From the NCBI RefSeq assembly GCF_900117415.1, contig NZ_FPEI01000005.1:434001-498000 (forward strand): a stretch of 64,000 bases of DNA. The letters are read 5' to 3'. This stretch comes from Hyphomicrobium sp. CS1BSMeth3 (GTDB taxonomy: Bacteria; Pseudomonadota; Alphaproteobacteria; Rhizobiales; Hyphomicrobiaceae). The notes beneath the pieces were generated by a model, which saw only the letters and a program-made list of their open reading frames with translations, was not told the origin of the DNA and ran no database searches. Made by a program: the position numbers and the translations under genes. Numbering within the stretch: position 1 is the first letter of the stretch; each line of letters opens with the position of its first letter. Positions 35,082 to 44,898 of this stretch are shown here, piece after piece.

Positions 35082-36346
35082 AATTTTTCACCGAGCCTCG
35101 TCAAATTCTCGCGTGCTGCCGTGAAATTCCCGTCGGCATCGAGGGCGCGCCGATAGTCGGCGACGGCCTGGTCGCGATTGCCCTGTCGCTCGTATGCGAC
35201 GCCGCGCGCATTGAGCGCACGCGCCGAGCGCGGGTTCAGCTCGACCGCGGTGTTGAAGTCGGTCAGTGCCTTGGCAAGATCCTTCAGCTCGAGATGGCTG
35301 AGCCCGCGGTTCTCGAAGGCGAGCGCATATTTCGGATTGAGCTCGATCGCCCGGTCGAGATCGGCGATGGCGCGCGCATGATCGCCCTGGCCGAGCACGA
35401 CCGACCGCGCGCGATTGTTGTAGGAGAGCGGATAGCGCGGATTGATCTCGATGGCCCGATCGAAATCGGCGACAGCGCGCGCAAAGTCTTTGAGGTCCAT
35501 GTAAGCGACGCCGCGATCGTTGTAGAAGCCCGCGCTCTGTGGGCTCAGCTCGATGGCCCTGTTGTAGTCGGCAAGCGCGCGATCGAAATCGCGCATACGG
35601 ACGTAGGTAAGCGCCCGCTGGGAATGCGTCGCCGCATTGTCCGGCTGAAGCTGCAGGGCGCGATTGAAATCCGTGAGCGCACGCTCGGGCTGCTGGCGCT
35701 CGCGCAGAGCCCAGCCGCGCACGGCATAGGGATCTGCATAGTCATTGTGCTTCGCGATGATCTCCGAGCAAGCCGGAACGATCACCGACAGAGGTTTCGA
35801 GGTCTGGCAGTCGCTCTCGGCCAGATTGGGCCGCGCAGGCACTGGCGGCGGGCGACCTTCCTCCTTGGCCTTGCTCTTCTCGGCCTCCTCGCGGGCGCGC
35901 CGAGCCGCGGCGTCGTCGGCGGCCTCACGCTGTGCCTCGCGCTCGCGGGCGAGCTTCTCCGACTGGATGCGATCGGCCTCGCGCCGCTCCATGGCAATGC
36001 GCTGCTTTTCGATCGCCTCCTTCACCGGGCCGGGGCGCTTGCGCTCGACTTCGAGACGCGCATCGCGCTGGCCGTCGGACTCCCAGAGCCCGGCATAGTT
36101 CGATCCGAAGATGAGAACCGTGGCGGCGAGCGCGCCGATGGCCACCCTGCGTCCGAGGCGCGCATCGCGGTCCGTGGACGCGCGACCAGCGCCGCCGAAC
36201 GACCCTCCCGTATCAAACCGGCGCTGTGGCTGAACTACCGAGACGCGCGGCTTGGCCACGGCAGGCACGGAGGTTGTCGATGCCGGCTTTGCCCCCGTGT
36301 CGCGCTGCTGCCCGCTGCCCCATTTGGCCGGCTTGTCGCTACTCAT
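35078..36346 (-). CDS. Membrane-anchored TPR protein, partner of the next gene
   Basis: The start MSSDKPAKWGSGQQRD follows an AGGATGG sequence. Membrane helix at about 80-98 (IGALAATVLIFGSNYAGLW), then a charged helix with repeated EAxR-type residues, and TPRs from about 190 to 415 (YAVRGWALRERQQPERALTDFNRALQLQPDNAATHSQRALTYVRMRDFDRALADYNRAIEL). Architecture and linker style parallel the overlapping downstream gene, as expected for an ancient duplication or a complex of two scaffolds. Function unknown. Confidence 0.75.
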   Translation of the reverse strand: MSSDKPAKWGSGQQRDTGAKPASTTSVPAVAKPRVSVVQPQRRFDTGGSFGGAGRASTDRDARLGRRVAIGALAATVLIFGSNYAGLWESDGQRDARLEVERKRPGPVKEAIEKQRIAMERREADRIQSEKLAREREAQREAADDAAARRAREEAEKSKAKEEGRPPPVPARPNLAESDCQTSKPLSVIVPACSEIIAKHNDYADPYAVRGWALRERQQPERALTDFNRALQLQPDNAATHSQRALTYVRMRDFDRALADYNRAIELSPQSAGFYNDRGVAYMDLKDFARAVADFDRAIEINPRYPLSYNNRARSVVLGQGDHARAIADLDRAIELNPKYALAFENRGLSHLELKDLAKALTDFNTAVELNPRSARALNARGVAYERQGNRDQAVADYRRALDADGNFTAARENLTRLGEKL

Positions 36347-36590
36347 GGAACGGCCATCCTCCGGCAAATTCCAGCGGGCGTGGCGAACTCGTCGATTCGC
36401 CGTCAATCCGCGCACTGTTGCACCAGCGGCAGAGTGCGCGCAACCGATAGCCATTGATAGTCAAGGGAATTGCCGCGCATGTGGCTTGCGCGCTGAGGTG
36501 TGGCGCCACCCAGCCGCCGCGCTATGGTGGGGCATGGCGCCGGCACCACGCTCGAGCGCGCAGGATCATAGCTATAAGGGAGGACGTCAT

Positions 36591-37340
36591 ATGCCATCGC
36601 TCGATGGGCGGGTCGCCATTGTCACGGGCTCGGCCCGCAATATCGGCCGCGCGACGGCGAAGATGCTGGCCGGCGAGGGTGCATCAGTCGTCATTCACGC
36701 GCGCAAGGACAAGGAAGGCGTCGACGAGGCCGTCGCCCTGCTCAAGTCCGAGGGCGCGGCGGCCATCGGCCACATCGCCGATGTTTCCACGGAAGCCGGC
36801 GCGCAGAGCCTGATCGAGGCGGCGGTCGGCCGCTTCGGGCGCGTGGACATCCTGGTCAACAACGCCGCCATCCGCCGCAACACGCCCCTCGTCGAGATGA
36901 CCTATGCCGAATGGCGCGAGGTGCTGGCCAACAGCCTCGATTGCGCCTTCCTGTGCACACGCTACGCCGCCCCGCACATGATCAAGGGGGGCTGGGGCCG
37001 CATCGTCAACATCGGCGGCATCTCCATGTTCAAGGGCACGGCGGGGCGCACGCACGTCTCTGCCGCCAAGGCCGGCATGATCGGCATGGCCCGCTCGCTC
37101 GCTTCCGAGCTCGCCCCCCACAACATCACGGTGAATGTCGTCGCCCCCGGTGCCATCGATACGGTCCGCAGCGGCGCGGCCGGCGCCCGGCCGAGCGGGA
37201 CGGCCTCTTCCGCCAATCCCATGGGCCGCGATGGGCGCCCCGAGGAGATCGCCCATATCGTCACCATGCTGTGCAAACCGGACGCGGCCTACACCACCGG
37301 CCAGACCATCGAGGTCAATGGCGGATCGCACTACCTCTGA
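36591..37340 (+). CDS. Short-chain dehydrogenase/reductase with non-canonical active site
   Basis: The start MPSLDGRVAIVTGSARNIGR follows AAGGGAGGA. NAD(P)-binding TGSARNIG, NNA (residues 90-92), Asn114 and Lys160 are in place, and the ending matches the SDR fold (TTGQTIEVNGG). Aligning INIGGISMFKGTAGRTHVSAAK to FabG shows the catalytic Ser position as Gly143 and the Tyr position as Val156. It may therefore be catalytically altered or non-enzymatic. No pathway neighbours suggest a substrate. Confidence 0.85.
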   Translation: MPSLDGRVAIVTGSARNIGRATAKMLAGEGASVVIHARKDKEGVDEAVALLKSEGAAAIGHIADVSTEAGAQSLIEAAVGRFGRVDILVNNAAIRRNTPLVEMTYAEWREVLANSLDCAFLCTRYAAPHMIKGGWGRIVNIGGISMFKGTAGRTHVSAAKAGMIGMARSLASELAPHNITVNVVAPGAIDTVRSGAAGARPSGTASSANPMGRDGRPEEIAHIVTMLCKPDAAYTTGQTIEVNGGSHYL

Positions 37341-37355
37341 GGGTGGCCACGGCGC

Positions 37356-37378
37356 GCCGAGGGCCTATGGCTCTCGGC
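37356..37378 (+). terminator. Hairpin after the SDR gene
   Basis: A 10-bp stem with one G-T pair, GCCGAGGGCC and GGCTCTCGGC, loop TAT, 15 bases past the SDR stop. No U tract follows, so it may stabilise or end the transcript; weak evidence for true termination. Confidence 0.4.
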
Positions 37379-37647
37379 CGCACACGGGTCGCAGTTGAAA
37401 GCGCTCCACCGGGCCGCTAAGAGAAGCGCATCATGGTGCTTCGCGCGTCCATATGCCGTTCCAGGCGAATTCGCGTCCCGGCCGCCTCCGGGCGCCGGGT
37501 CAGGGCACGTCTGCCAGCCAGAAGTGCACGTCAATTCAACACGTAAGGCTTACCGGACGCATCGCGGCCCGGCGCCACTACGATCTGAGACGGAGCGGGC
37601 TCCACTGAGGCCGCCTCCCGACCGTCCGAGCCCCCGAGGCTGACCTC
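37379..37647. other. Leader region of the ileS operon, nothing specific seen
   Basis: About 270 bp between the SDR hairpin and ileS. No tRNA-like, T-box-like or leader-peptide sequence was recognised; the promoter for ileS presumably lies here. Confidence 0.35.
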
Positions 37648-40600
37648 ATGAACGACACTACGACCCAAGCGCGCGACTGGAGCAAAACGCTCTTCCTGCC
37701 CAAGACCGATTTTCCCATGAAGGCCGGGCTCCCCCAGATGGAGCCGCGGATGCTCGAGCGGTGGGCGAGGATCCGCCTCTATGACAAGCTGCGCGAGACC
37801 GCCAAGGGCCGCGCCAAGTTCGTCCTCCACGACGGCCCGCCCTACGCCAACGGCAACATCCACATCGGCCACGCGCTCAACAAGATCCTCAAGGACCTCG
37901 TGACGCGCTCGCAGCAGATGCTTGGGCACGATTCCAACTACGTGCCGGGCTGGGACTGCCACGGCCTCCCGATCGAATGGAAGATCGAGGAGGAGTACAT
38001 GGCCAAGGGCAAGGCCAAGCCGAACCTCAAGGACCCGGCGGCGATGAAGGCATTCCGCGCCGAATGCCGCGCCTTTGCCGAGCATTGGCTCAATGTGCAG
38101 CGCGAGGAGTTCAAGCGCCTCGGCGTCGAGGGCGACTGGGATCATCCCTACACGACCATGACGTTCCCGGCGGAAGCCCAGATCGCACGCGAGCTCATGA
38201 AGTTCGCCGAGACGGGCCAGCTCTATCGCGGCTCGAAGCCCGTCATGTGGTCGGTCGTCGAGAAGACCGCGCTCGCCGAGGCCGAGGTCGAGTATCAGGA
38301 CTATCAGTCGGACATGGTGTGGGTGAAGTTTCCGGTGGTGAAGGGGAACCTGCCCACTGGAAGCGCCGTCGTCATCTGGACGACGACCCCGTGGACGATC
38401 CCCGGCAACCGCGCCATCTCGTTCCACTCGAAGATCGAGTACGGCCTCTACGAGGTCACGGCATCGCCCGAAGGCAACTGGGCCAAGGCCGGCGACAAGC
38501 TCGTCCTCGCAGACAAGCTTGCGGCCGACGCCATGAAGGCCGCGAAGGTCGAGGCTTACGAGAAGCGTGCGACCGTCAGCGCATCGGACCTCGCGAATGT
38601 CGTCTGCGCCCATCCGCTCCGCGATGCAGGTCTCGGCGGTTACCAGTTCAACGTGCCCCTCCTCGACGGCGATCATGTCACGGACGACGCGGGCACCGGC
38701 TTCGTGCACACGGCGCCGGGCCACGGCCGCGAGGACTTCGACATCTGGACAGCCTCAACGCGCCTCCTGCAATCGCGCGACGTCGATCCGGCGATCCCCT
38801 ACACAGTCGACGAGAACGGCGCCTTTACGAAGGATGCGCCGGGCTTCGAGGGCAAGCGCGTCATCACCGACAAGGGCGAGAAGGGCGATGCCAACCAGGC
38901 CGTCATCGACGCGCTGGTGAAGGCCGGGATGCTGCTCGCGCGCGGGCGCCTGAAGCACCAGTATCCGCACTCCTGGCGCTCGAAGAAGCCGGTGATCTTC
39001 CGCAATACACCCCAGTGGTTCATCCACATGGATAAGGAGATCCCCTTCCTCGAGAAGATCTCGCGCGAGTTGCGCGCGAAGACAGCTTCGGCCAGTGGCA
39101 CAGATCACAATCAGCCGATCCCGAAGACACTGCGCGAGGTCTCGCTGCAGTCGATCCGCGATACGGAGTGGGTGCCGAAGTCGGGCGAGAACCGCATCAC
39201 GGGCATGATCGAAGCCAAGCCCGACTGGGTCATCTCGCGCCAGCGCGCCTGGGGCGTGCCGATCACCGTGTTCGTGCGCAAGAGCGACGGCGAGGTGCTG
39301 GTCGATGCCAAGGTCAACCAGCGCATCTATGACGCCATGTATGCCGAGGGCGCGGACGCGTGGTTCTCGGATACCGACGGCGCGCGCTTCCTGAAGCCCG
39401 ACCACAATCCGACCGACTTCGAGAAAGTCAACGACGTGCTCGATGTCTGGTTCGATTCAGGTAGCACGCACAGCTACGTCCTCAATGATCCGCATTTCCC
39501 GAGCCTCATGGGCATCGAGCGGCAGGTCGACGGCGGGCGTGATCGCGTGATGTATCTCGAGGGCTCGGACCAGCATCGCGGCTGGTTCCATTCCTCGCTG
39601 ATCGAATCCTCAGGCACGCGCGGCCGCGCGCCTTTCGACGTGGTGCTGACGCACGGTTTCTGCCTCGACGAAAAGGGGCAGAAGATGTCGAAGTCCGTCG
39701 GCAACGTGACGGCGCCACAGGACGTCATCAAGACCTCGGGCGCGGACATCCTGCGCCTTTGGGTGGCGGCCTCGGACTACTCGGACGACCTGCGCATTGG
39801 GCCGGAGATCCTGAAGAACTTCGTCGAGACCTATCGCAAGATGCGCAACACCTTGCGCTGGATGCTCGGCACGCTCGCGCATCACGATGCGGCGCAGGAA
39901 GTGGCACCGGCCGACATGCCGGAGCTCGAGCGCTACATGCTCCACCAGCTCGCTGCGCTGGAGCCGATCGTCCGCAAGGCCTATGCCGAGTACGACTACA
40001 AGCGCGTCGTCTCGGCACTCGCGCAGTTCATGAATACCGAGCTTTCGGCCTTCTATTTCGACGTGCGCAAGGACGCTCTCTACTGCGATGCGCCTTCGAG
40101 CATCCGCCGGCGCGCGGCGCTCACCTGCGTCGAGCATATCTTCCAGTGCGTGACGACATGGATCGCGCCGATCCTCGTCTTCACGTCCGAGGAAGCTTGG
40201 CTCATGCGCTATCCGAGCGAGGACAGCTCGGTGCACCTCGAAACGTTCAAGGCGGCACCCGCCGATTGGCGCGACGAAGCCCTCGCCCAGAAGTGGGAGC
40301 GCATCAGGCGTGTGCGTTCGGTGGTCACTGGGGCGCTCGAGATCGAGCGGGCAGCGAAGCGGATCGGATCGAGCCTCGAAGCGGCGCCGGTGGTCCACGT
40401 GACGAACAGCGAGCTCGCCGCTGCACTCTCAGGCGTCGACTTCGCCGAGGTCTGCATCACATCGAGCATCAAGGTGGTCGATACGCCGGCACTGGACGGC
40501 GCCTTCACGCTGCCGGAGGTCTCGGGCGTGGCCGTCGTCCCGGCTCGCGCCGAGGGCCGGAAGTGCGCGCGCTCCTGGCGGATCACAACGGATGTCGGGA

Positions 40601-40668
40601 GCGATCCAGCCTATCCCGACCTCTCCGCCCGTGATGCCGCCGCAATGCGCGAGCTGGATGCGGCATGA
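37648..40668 (+). CDS. ileS: Isoleucyl-tRNA synthetase
   Basis: 1006 residues, class I. The HIGH-like motif is in [20 protein letters not shown] and the KMSKS motif in [13 protein letters not shown]1 editing-domain signatures [12 protein letters not shown] and [12 protein letters not shown] are present. It charges tRNA-Ile with isoleucine and edits valine. The C-terminal zinc site of E. coli IleRS is reduced to KCARSW with no partner Cys pair, a state I believe is usual in alphaproteobacteria. It overlaps lspA by four bases. Confidence 0.98.
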   Translation: MNDTTTQARDWSKTLFLPKTDFPMKAGLPQMEPRMLERWARIRLYDKLRETAKGRAKFVLHDGPPYANGNIHIGHALNKILKDLVTRSQQMLGHDSNYVPGWDCHGLPIEWKIEEEYMAKGKAKPNLKDPAAMKAFRAECRAFAEHWLNVQREEFKRLGVEGDWDHPYTTMTFPAEAQIARELMKFAETGQLYRGSKPVMWSVVEKTALAEAEVEYQDYQSDMVWVKFPVVKGNLPTGSAVVIWTTTPWTIPGNRAISFHSKIEYGLYEVTASPEGNWAKAGDKLVLADKLAADAMKAAKVEAYEKRATVSASDLANVVCAHPLRDAGLGGYQFNVPLLDGDHVTDDAGTGFVHTAPGHGREDFDIWTASTRLLQSRDVDPAIPYTVDENGAFTKDAPGFEGKRVITDKGEKGDANQAVIDALVKAGMLLARGRLKHQYPHSWRSKKPVIFRNTPQWFIHMDKEIPFLEKISRELRAKTASASGTDHNQPIPKTLREVSLQSIRDTEWVPKSGENRITGMIEAKPDWVISRQRAWGVPITVFVRKSDGEVLVDAKVNQRIYDAMYAEGADAWFSDTDGARFLKPDHNPTDFEKVNDVLDVWFDSGSTHSYVLNDPHFPSLMGIERQVDGGRDRVMYLEGSDQHRGWFHSSLIESSGTRGRAPFDVVLTHGFCLDEKGQKMSKSVGNVTAPQDVIKTSGADILRLWVAASDYSDDLRIGPEILKNFVETYRKMRNTLRWMLGTLAHHDAAQEVAPADMPELERYMLHQLAALEPIVRKAYAEYDYKRVVSALAQFMNTELSAFYFDVRKDALYCDAPSSIRRRAALTCVEHIFQCVTTWIAPILVFTSEEAWLMRYPSEDSSVHLETFKAAPADWRDEALAQKWERIRRVRSVVTGALEIERAAKRIGSSLEAAPVVHVTNSELAAALSGVDFAEVCITSSIKVVDTPALDGAFTLPEVSGVAVVPARAEGRKCARSWRITTDVGSDPAYPDLSARDAAAMRELDAA

Positions 40669-41222
40669 GCGAACTCGAGGAGCGAGCGGCACCAGCCAAT
40701 AACCTCAGCCGGCGCAGTGGCTGGCTCTGGGGTGGGCACGCGCCGCTCGGGTTCTCGCTGCTGCTCGCAAGTTTCGTGATCGACCAAGCCTACAAGTGGT
40801 GGATGCTCAACGTCTATGACATCGCCACGCAACAGCCTGTACAGATCACGCCGTTCTTCGAGCTCGTGTTCGTCATCAACAAGGGGATCAGCTATGGCAT
40901 GCTGGCCCAGGACGGACATGGCGGACAGTGGGCACTCGCCGGATTCGCGCTGCTGACCTCGATCGGGCTCTGGATCTGGCTCGTGCGCGGCGGCGTCGGG
41001 CCGCTGATTGCTGCATCGCTCGGGCTGATCATCGGTGGGGCGCTCGGAAATGCGCTCGACCGGGTCGTCCTCGGTGGCGTTGCCGACTTCTTCCACTTCC
41101 ACGCGTATGGTTGGAGCTGGTACGTATTCAACCCTGCCGACGTGGCCATTGTCGCCGGCGTGGTGGGGCTGCTATACGACTCGTTCAAGCCGAGTCGCAA
41201 TGAGGCCGCAAAGGGCTCATAA
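40665..41222 (+). CDS. lspA: Lipoprotein signal peptidase (signal peptidase II)
   Basis: 185 residues with four membrane helices and the conserved motifs [32 protein letters not shown] and [11 protein letters not shown]. The catalytic Asp pair is the Asp of GGVADFF and of NPAD. It removes signal peptides from prolipoproteins in the inner membrane. It follows ileS with an ATGA overlap, the common ileS-lspA order, and is followed 70 bp later by a lipoprotein gene. Confidence 0.96.
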   Translation: MSELEERAAPANNLSRRSGWLWGGHAPLGFSLLLASFVIDQAYKWWMLNVYDIATQQPVQITPFFELVFVINKGISYGMLAQDGHGGQWALAGFALLTSIGLWIWLVRGGVGPLIAASLGLIIGGALGNALDRVVLGGVADFFHFHAYGWSWYVFNPADVAIVAGVVGLLYDSFKPSRNEAAKGS

Positions 41223-41292
41223 CTAATAGGCATTCCGCCGTCTGACGCGCCCGGGGGATGGGCCGCAGAAGGCAAGACAGGGGTGGCAAGGT

Positions 41293-41790
41293 ATGGCCGG
41301 CAAATCTGCACGCATCAGCCGTCGCATCCGAGTGGGACTTGCGGCCGTCATTTCGGGCGCCGCACTCCTGGGCGGTTGCGCGGACGGCGTCGAGGTCAAC
41401 AGCCCGCTGCTCGACGCGGTGGGCCTTAGCACGGCGGCGCTCTCCAAGAGGGAAGAGCCCAAAGTGGCGCCGCGGGCCCCGCTCGTCATGCCGCCGAGCA
41501 CCCAGCGTCTGCCGGAGCCCGGCGAGACGCCCGCTCCGGCTGCGGCGGCCGCAAGCGCCGACCCGGCATGGCCGAAGGATCCGGACCAGCAGCGGGTCGC
41601 CTCCGCGGCCCGGAAGAAGACGGAGCACGACCAGTACTGCCGCGATGGCAACTGGAAGGAGCGGGCCAAGGACAACGATTTCGGCGGCAGGAGCGGTCCG
41701 CAGGGTACGTGCGGCTCGATCTTCAGTGTGATCAGCGGCGGCTGGTTCGGCGGCGACGGCCCGCCGAAAGAGGACGTGCCGAAGCCCTGA
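41293..41790 (+). CDS. Putative lipoprotein downstream of lspA
   Basis: 165 residues with a signal ending in lipobox LLGGC (Cys at about 29), so it is likely itself a substrate of the LspA encoded upstream. It contains GVEVNSPLLDAVGLS and APLVMPPSTQRLPEPGE, a pattern reminiscent of DUF3035-type alphaproteobacterial lipoproteins but too short to claim. The C-terminus has two Cys in YCRDGNW and GTCGSIF. Ribosome-binding site AAGGT precedes the ATG. Function unknown. Confidence 0.7.
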   Translation: MAGKSARISRRIRVGLAAVISGAALLGGCADGVEVNSPLLDAVGLSTAALSKREEPKVAPRAPLVMPPSTQRLPEPGETPAPAAAAASADPAWPKDPDQQRVASAARKKTEHDQYCRDGNWKERAKDNDFGGRSGPQGTCGSIFSVISGGWFGGDGPPKEDVPKP

Positions 41791-41858
41791 CCGGCAGGCC
41801 CCTCAGGTTTCGGCCTAACCCTCGGATCTGCCTCGACGCCGGTCTCTGCTCGCGCTTC

Positions 41859-41898
41859 ATTTTGCACTGCAAAAATTGCAGTTGCTGCAATGCAAAAT
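41859..41898. promoter_or_regulatory. PhaR-like TGC/GCA operator region
   Basis: Outer inverted repeat ATTTTGCA (41859-41866) and TGCAAAAT (41891-41898) encloses CTGC-N7-GCAG (41867-41881) and TTGCAG-TTG-CTGCAA (41876-41890). Alphaproteobacterial PhaR, the PHA-cycle repressor, binds TGC/GCA-rich dyads. A -10-like TATATT lies a few bases past it, followed 40 bp later by the phasin-like gene. Confidence 0.65.
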
Positions 41899-41947
41899 TA
41901 CGTTTATATTGCGCGTGATATGCCAGCATAGCGCTGCGAGGCTCCCC

Positions 41948-42490
41948 ATGAGTGCGCGTCCCTTCGATATTCCAGCTGCCTTCGCCCGCATGTGGGTCGA
42001 CAGCTCGCTCCAGATGATGCGCGCAACCACCGAGCTGTGGACGAGCCTTTTGGACAACGCGCCCGCGCGCACGCCCACCTCGACCGCATCACCCTGGTGG
42101 ATGCCTCCCCAGCAGTCGCGTTCGATCGTCCCGTTCGGGGTCTGGCCTCCGTACTGGCCACAGGCCACTGTGCTGCCCGCGATGCCGGTGGCATCCGACG
42201 CACTCTTTCCCTGGCTGCCGAAGACCCAAACCGCCGCCGGCAATCCCTTTGCTATGTGGCAGCAAATGTGGCTCCAGGCCGCCGCGCAGCCGGCCCAGTG
42301 GCCTTGGCAACCGGCGGCGCAAGCCGCTACGACGCCAGACGTCTGGCAGCCCATCGCCACGGCCTACAGGACGGCGAACGGCCATGCCATGGCCGCCGTG
42401 CTGCGCACCATGGCCGACGTCGTGGAGCCGAAGCCGCGCGTCCTCACGCCGGCGGACTACTGGCCCATGCCCCTCGGCACCCGCCACTGA
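41948..42490 (+). CDS. Phasin-like protein
   Basis: The start MSARPFDIPAAFARMW follows GAGG; a longer frame from 41876 would cross the operator. 180 residues without signal peptide: an amphipathic N-terminal helix (FARMWVDSSLQMMRATTELWTSLLD) then a Pro/Trp/Ala/Gln-rich region and TANGHAMAAVLRTMADVVEPKPR. Phasins coat polyhydroxyalkanoate granules and are variable in sequence, so the call rests on the helix and on the PhaR-type dyad in the promoter. No pha biosynthesis genes are in the window. Confidence 0.6.
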   Translation: MSARPFDIPAAFARMWVDSSLQMMRATTELWTSLLDNAPARTPTSTASPWWMPPQQSRSIVPFGVWPPYWPQATVLPAMPVASDALFPWLPKTQTAAGNPFAMWQQMWLQAAAQPAQWPWQPAAQAATTPDVWQPIATAYRTANGHAMAAVLRTMADVVEPKPRVLTPADYWPMPLGTRH

Positions 42491-42506
42491 GTGCATCCCA
42501 CGCGCT

Positions 42507-42971
42507 TCAGGCTTTCTGCTCCCAGCGGCCGGCATCGCTCTGGCGCCAGTAGGTCGCTTTGCATCCCTGCGCCTTGACCCTCTGCCACTGAGCCCGCGCG
42601 GCGGCGACAGCCTCCTCGTCGCGCCCGTCGAAGATCACGACGATACGCACGTAGCCCGCATAGGCCTCCATGTCGGCCCCATCGAGCAGGAAGCGGACAC
42701 CGGCGCCGTTGGCATTCTCCTGGTCGAGCGTAAGCAGGATCGGCTGGCGATCAGGCGGACCATCCTTGGCCGTACCATGTGGCAGGAAGCTATCGTCGGC
42801 GAACGTCCACAGATGCGCATCCAGCGCTTCGAGACGTTCCGAGTTGCCGACCTGCACGACCGCGCGCCATCCTCGCTCCAGCGTTCGCTGAAGCAGGCTC
42901 GGCAACACCCGCTCAAGCGGCTGGCGCTCGAGGTGATAGAAGAGCACTTCCGTGGTCGTCGTTTCGGCCAT
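42507..42971 (-). CDS. holC: DNA polymerase III chi subunit
   Basis: 154 residues with the chi fold pattern VLFYHLERQPLERVLPSLLQRTLERGWRAVVQVGNSERLEALDAHLWTFADDSFLPHG, DRQPILLTLDQENANGA and AYVRIVVIFDGRDEEAV near the end. In the holoenzyme, chi links the clamp loader to single-stranded DNA-binding protein. Convergent with the phasin-like gene and divergent from bpt, 123 bp away. Confidence 0.9.
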   Translation of the reverse strand: MAETTTTEVLFYHLERQPLERVLPSLLQRTLERGWRAVVQVGNSERLEALDAHLWTFADDSFLPHGTAKDGPPDRQPILLTLDQENANGAGVRFLLDGADMEAYAGYVRIVVIFDGRDEEAVAAARAQWQRVKAQGCKATYWRQSDAGRWEQKA

Positions 42972-43094
42972 GCGCCCGATGCCTGCCCCTTAACGCTTTG
43001 TATCAGAAACCTGCGATCTTGCGTGTCGCTTGAAACCGCTGGGCGCGCTCACGTATGCTAACGCCCGTGCGGACCGATCAGAGGGCGGCGCTAG

Positions 43095-43838
43095 GTGACG
43101 GAACAACAAAAGCAGTTTCCCGAGTTCTACGTGACTGCTCCGCAGGCCTGTCCCTACCTGCCGGGGCGGGCAGAGCGCAAGCTCTTCACCCATCTCACGC
43201 ACGACAAGCCGCGCGTCCTCATCGACAACCTGCTCAAGGGCGGCTTCCGGCGCAGCCAGAACATCGCCTACATGCCCTACTGCGAGGGCTGTCAGGCGTG
43301 CGTGTCCGTGCGCGTGCTCGTGAACGAATTCGAGCCCGGTCGCAACTTCCGGCGTATCCAGGAGCGCAATCGCGACCTCAAGGCGCGGCGCATTCAGGCC
43401 GTCGCGACGTCGGAGCACTTCAGCCTCTTCCGCAGCTACATCGATGCTCGCCACGGCGACGGCGGCATGGCCGACATGAGCGTGCTCGACTACGCCATGA
43501 TGGTCGAGGACTCGATCGTCGACACCTTCCTCACCGAGTATCGCGTCGGACCGGACAAGCCGCACCTGCATCGTGCCGAGAGCGCACCGCTCAAGGCCGT
43601 CGCGCTTTGCGACCAGCTCTCCGACGGCATTTCGATGGTCTACAGCTTCTACGATCCCGAAGACGACGCCCGCAGCATCGGCACGCACATGATCCTCGAG
43701 CATATCGAGTATGCGCGCCGTCTCGGGCTGCCGTACCTCTATCTCGGCTATTGGATCGAGGGCTCACGCAAAATGAGCTACAAGTCCCGCTTCGTGCCGC
43801 AGGAGCGCCTAGGCGCCGAGGGCTGGACGCGGGCTTGA
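43095..43838 (+). CDS. bpt: Arginyl/leucyl-tRNA-protein transferase (ATE family)
   Basis: Starts with GTG at 43095 (VTEQQKQFPEFYVTAPQACPYLPGR). It carries the ATE N-domain with Cys pairs in CPYLPGR and YMPYCEGCQACVSVRV and the C-domain ending LGYWIEGSRKMSYKSRFVPQERL. Alphaproteobacterial Bpt-type enzymes transfer leucine to N-terminal Asp or Glu for ClpS/ClpAP degradation. The fine specificity (Leu versus Arg) cannot be read from the sequence, so the symbol follows the common bacterial usage. Confidence 0.9.
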   Translation: MTEQQKQFPEFYVTAPQACPYLPGRAERKLFTHLTHDKPRVLIDNLLKGGFRRSQNIAYMPYCEGCQACVSVRVLVNEFEPGRNFRRIQERNRDLKARRIQAVATSEHFSLFRSYIDARHGDGGMADMSVLDYAMMVEDSIVDTFLTEYRVGPDKPHLHRAESAPLKAVALCDQLSDGISMVYSFYDPEDDARSIGTHMILEHIEYARRLGLPYLYLGYWIEGSRKMSYKSRFVPQERLGAEGWTRA

Positions 43839-44058
43839 CCGTCCGCACGGCGCGGCCCATACGGGTTCTCAGGCGCGCGTTGTATCAAAGCCCTCGTTAG
43901 CGACACCACACCACAAGAAAGATCAGGCGTTACGTGCGGACGACCTTGTCGCCCCGCCGAGGAACGCCGTCGCCGCCAACGCGCGGCTGGGAGAAGGCGC
44001 AGTTGCGCGTGGCGGTGCCGACGAAACGGCGCCACCGCACGCAGCGGGACGGGATCGA

Positions 44059-44889
44059 ATGACGGAAGTCTTGGCGGCATTGGCGGATCTGCCAATCGCG
44101 CAACTTGCGGTGCGGATGGTCTCGGTTGCCGTCTTCATTGTCCTTGTATCGTTGATCTCCGAGCGCGTCGGCCCGTTCTTCGGCGCCATGGTAGCTTCGC
44201 TACCCGTCTATACCGGGCCCGTCTATCTGTTCCTGGCACTCGACCATCCGCCAGAGTTTCTCGCGCGCGCCGCCGTCGCATCCGTGGCTGCCCTCGGGGT
44301 CACGCCCATCTACCTTCTGATCTACGGGCTGTTCGCACGCGCCGGCCACTCGATGCCGCTGAGCCTATTGGCCGGACTTGCTGCCTGGATCGTTTGTGCC
44401 GTGCTCATCCAGTTTCATGACTGGTCCCTGATCGAGGCGCTTCTGTTCGGTGTTCCGATCTTCGCCGTCGCCACCCTGCTCGCGCCGCGCTTCACGGACG
44501 CCATACCGCTGAAGGCCGGTGAGCGCAGGTGGTCGGATCTCGTGGTTCGCGTGCTGCTCGTGACGATCGTCGTCGGTATCGTCAACGCGCTGAGCCCATT
44601 CCTGCCGACTCAGCTCACCGGCATCCTCTCGATCATGCCGACAATAACGACGAGCCTCATCGTCGTCCTTCACGGACGCATCGGCGGCCCAGCGACAGCG
44701 GCACTGCTCGCGCACTCCATCGGTGGCCTTATCGGAATGTTCTCGGCGGTCGCGCTCGTTGCCGCGACCGTCGCCGTCTGGGGACCAGCGCTTTCCCTCT
44801 CGCTTGCGCTGGCCGTCTGCGTGGCATGGAATCTCATGCTCATTGCAGCCAAGCAGGGGCGCGCACTCTTCAAACGTCGCTCGCGCTGA
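44059..44889 (+). CDS. Multi-helix membrane protein, unknown family
   Basis: 276 residues with about eight hydrophobic helices and few charged residues. Notable motifs are GPFFGAMVASLPVYTGPVYLFLALDHPP near the start and LTGILSIMPTITTSLIVVLHGRIGGPATAALLAHSIGGLIG in the second half, possibly an internal repeat. The upstream 220 bp between bpt and this gene holds no recognised feature. Family not identified; transport is likely but unproven. Confidence 0.7.
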   Translation: MTEVLAALADLPIAQLAVRMVSVAVFIVLVSLISERVGPFFGAMVASLPVYTGPVYLFLALDHPPEFLARAAVASVAALGVTPIYLLIYGLFARAGHSMPLSLLAGLAAWIVCAVLIQFHDWSLIEALLFGVPIFAVATLLAPRFTDAIPLKAGERRWSDLVVRVLLVTIVVGIVNALSPFLPTQLTGILSIMPTITTSLIVVLHGRIGGPATAALLAHSIGGLIGMFSAVALVAATVAVWGPALSLSLALAVCVAWNLMLIAAKQGRALFKRRSR

Positions 44890-44898
44890 CGCGGCGTC

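Noticed and set aside
37531-38724. Long open frame (397 codons) on the minus strand opposite ileS
   Set aside because: Composition is Arg/His/Asp-rich and follows the codon-position bias of ileS; there is no family match and no ribosome-binding site.
40540-40668. Apparent loss of the IleRS zinc-binding cysteines as a truncation or error
   Set aside because: The C-terminus is otherwise complete and coupled to lspA; I believe this reduced form is normal in alphaproteobacterial IleRS.
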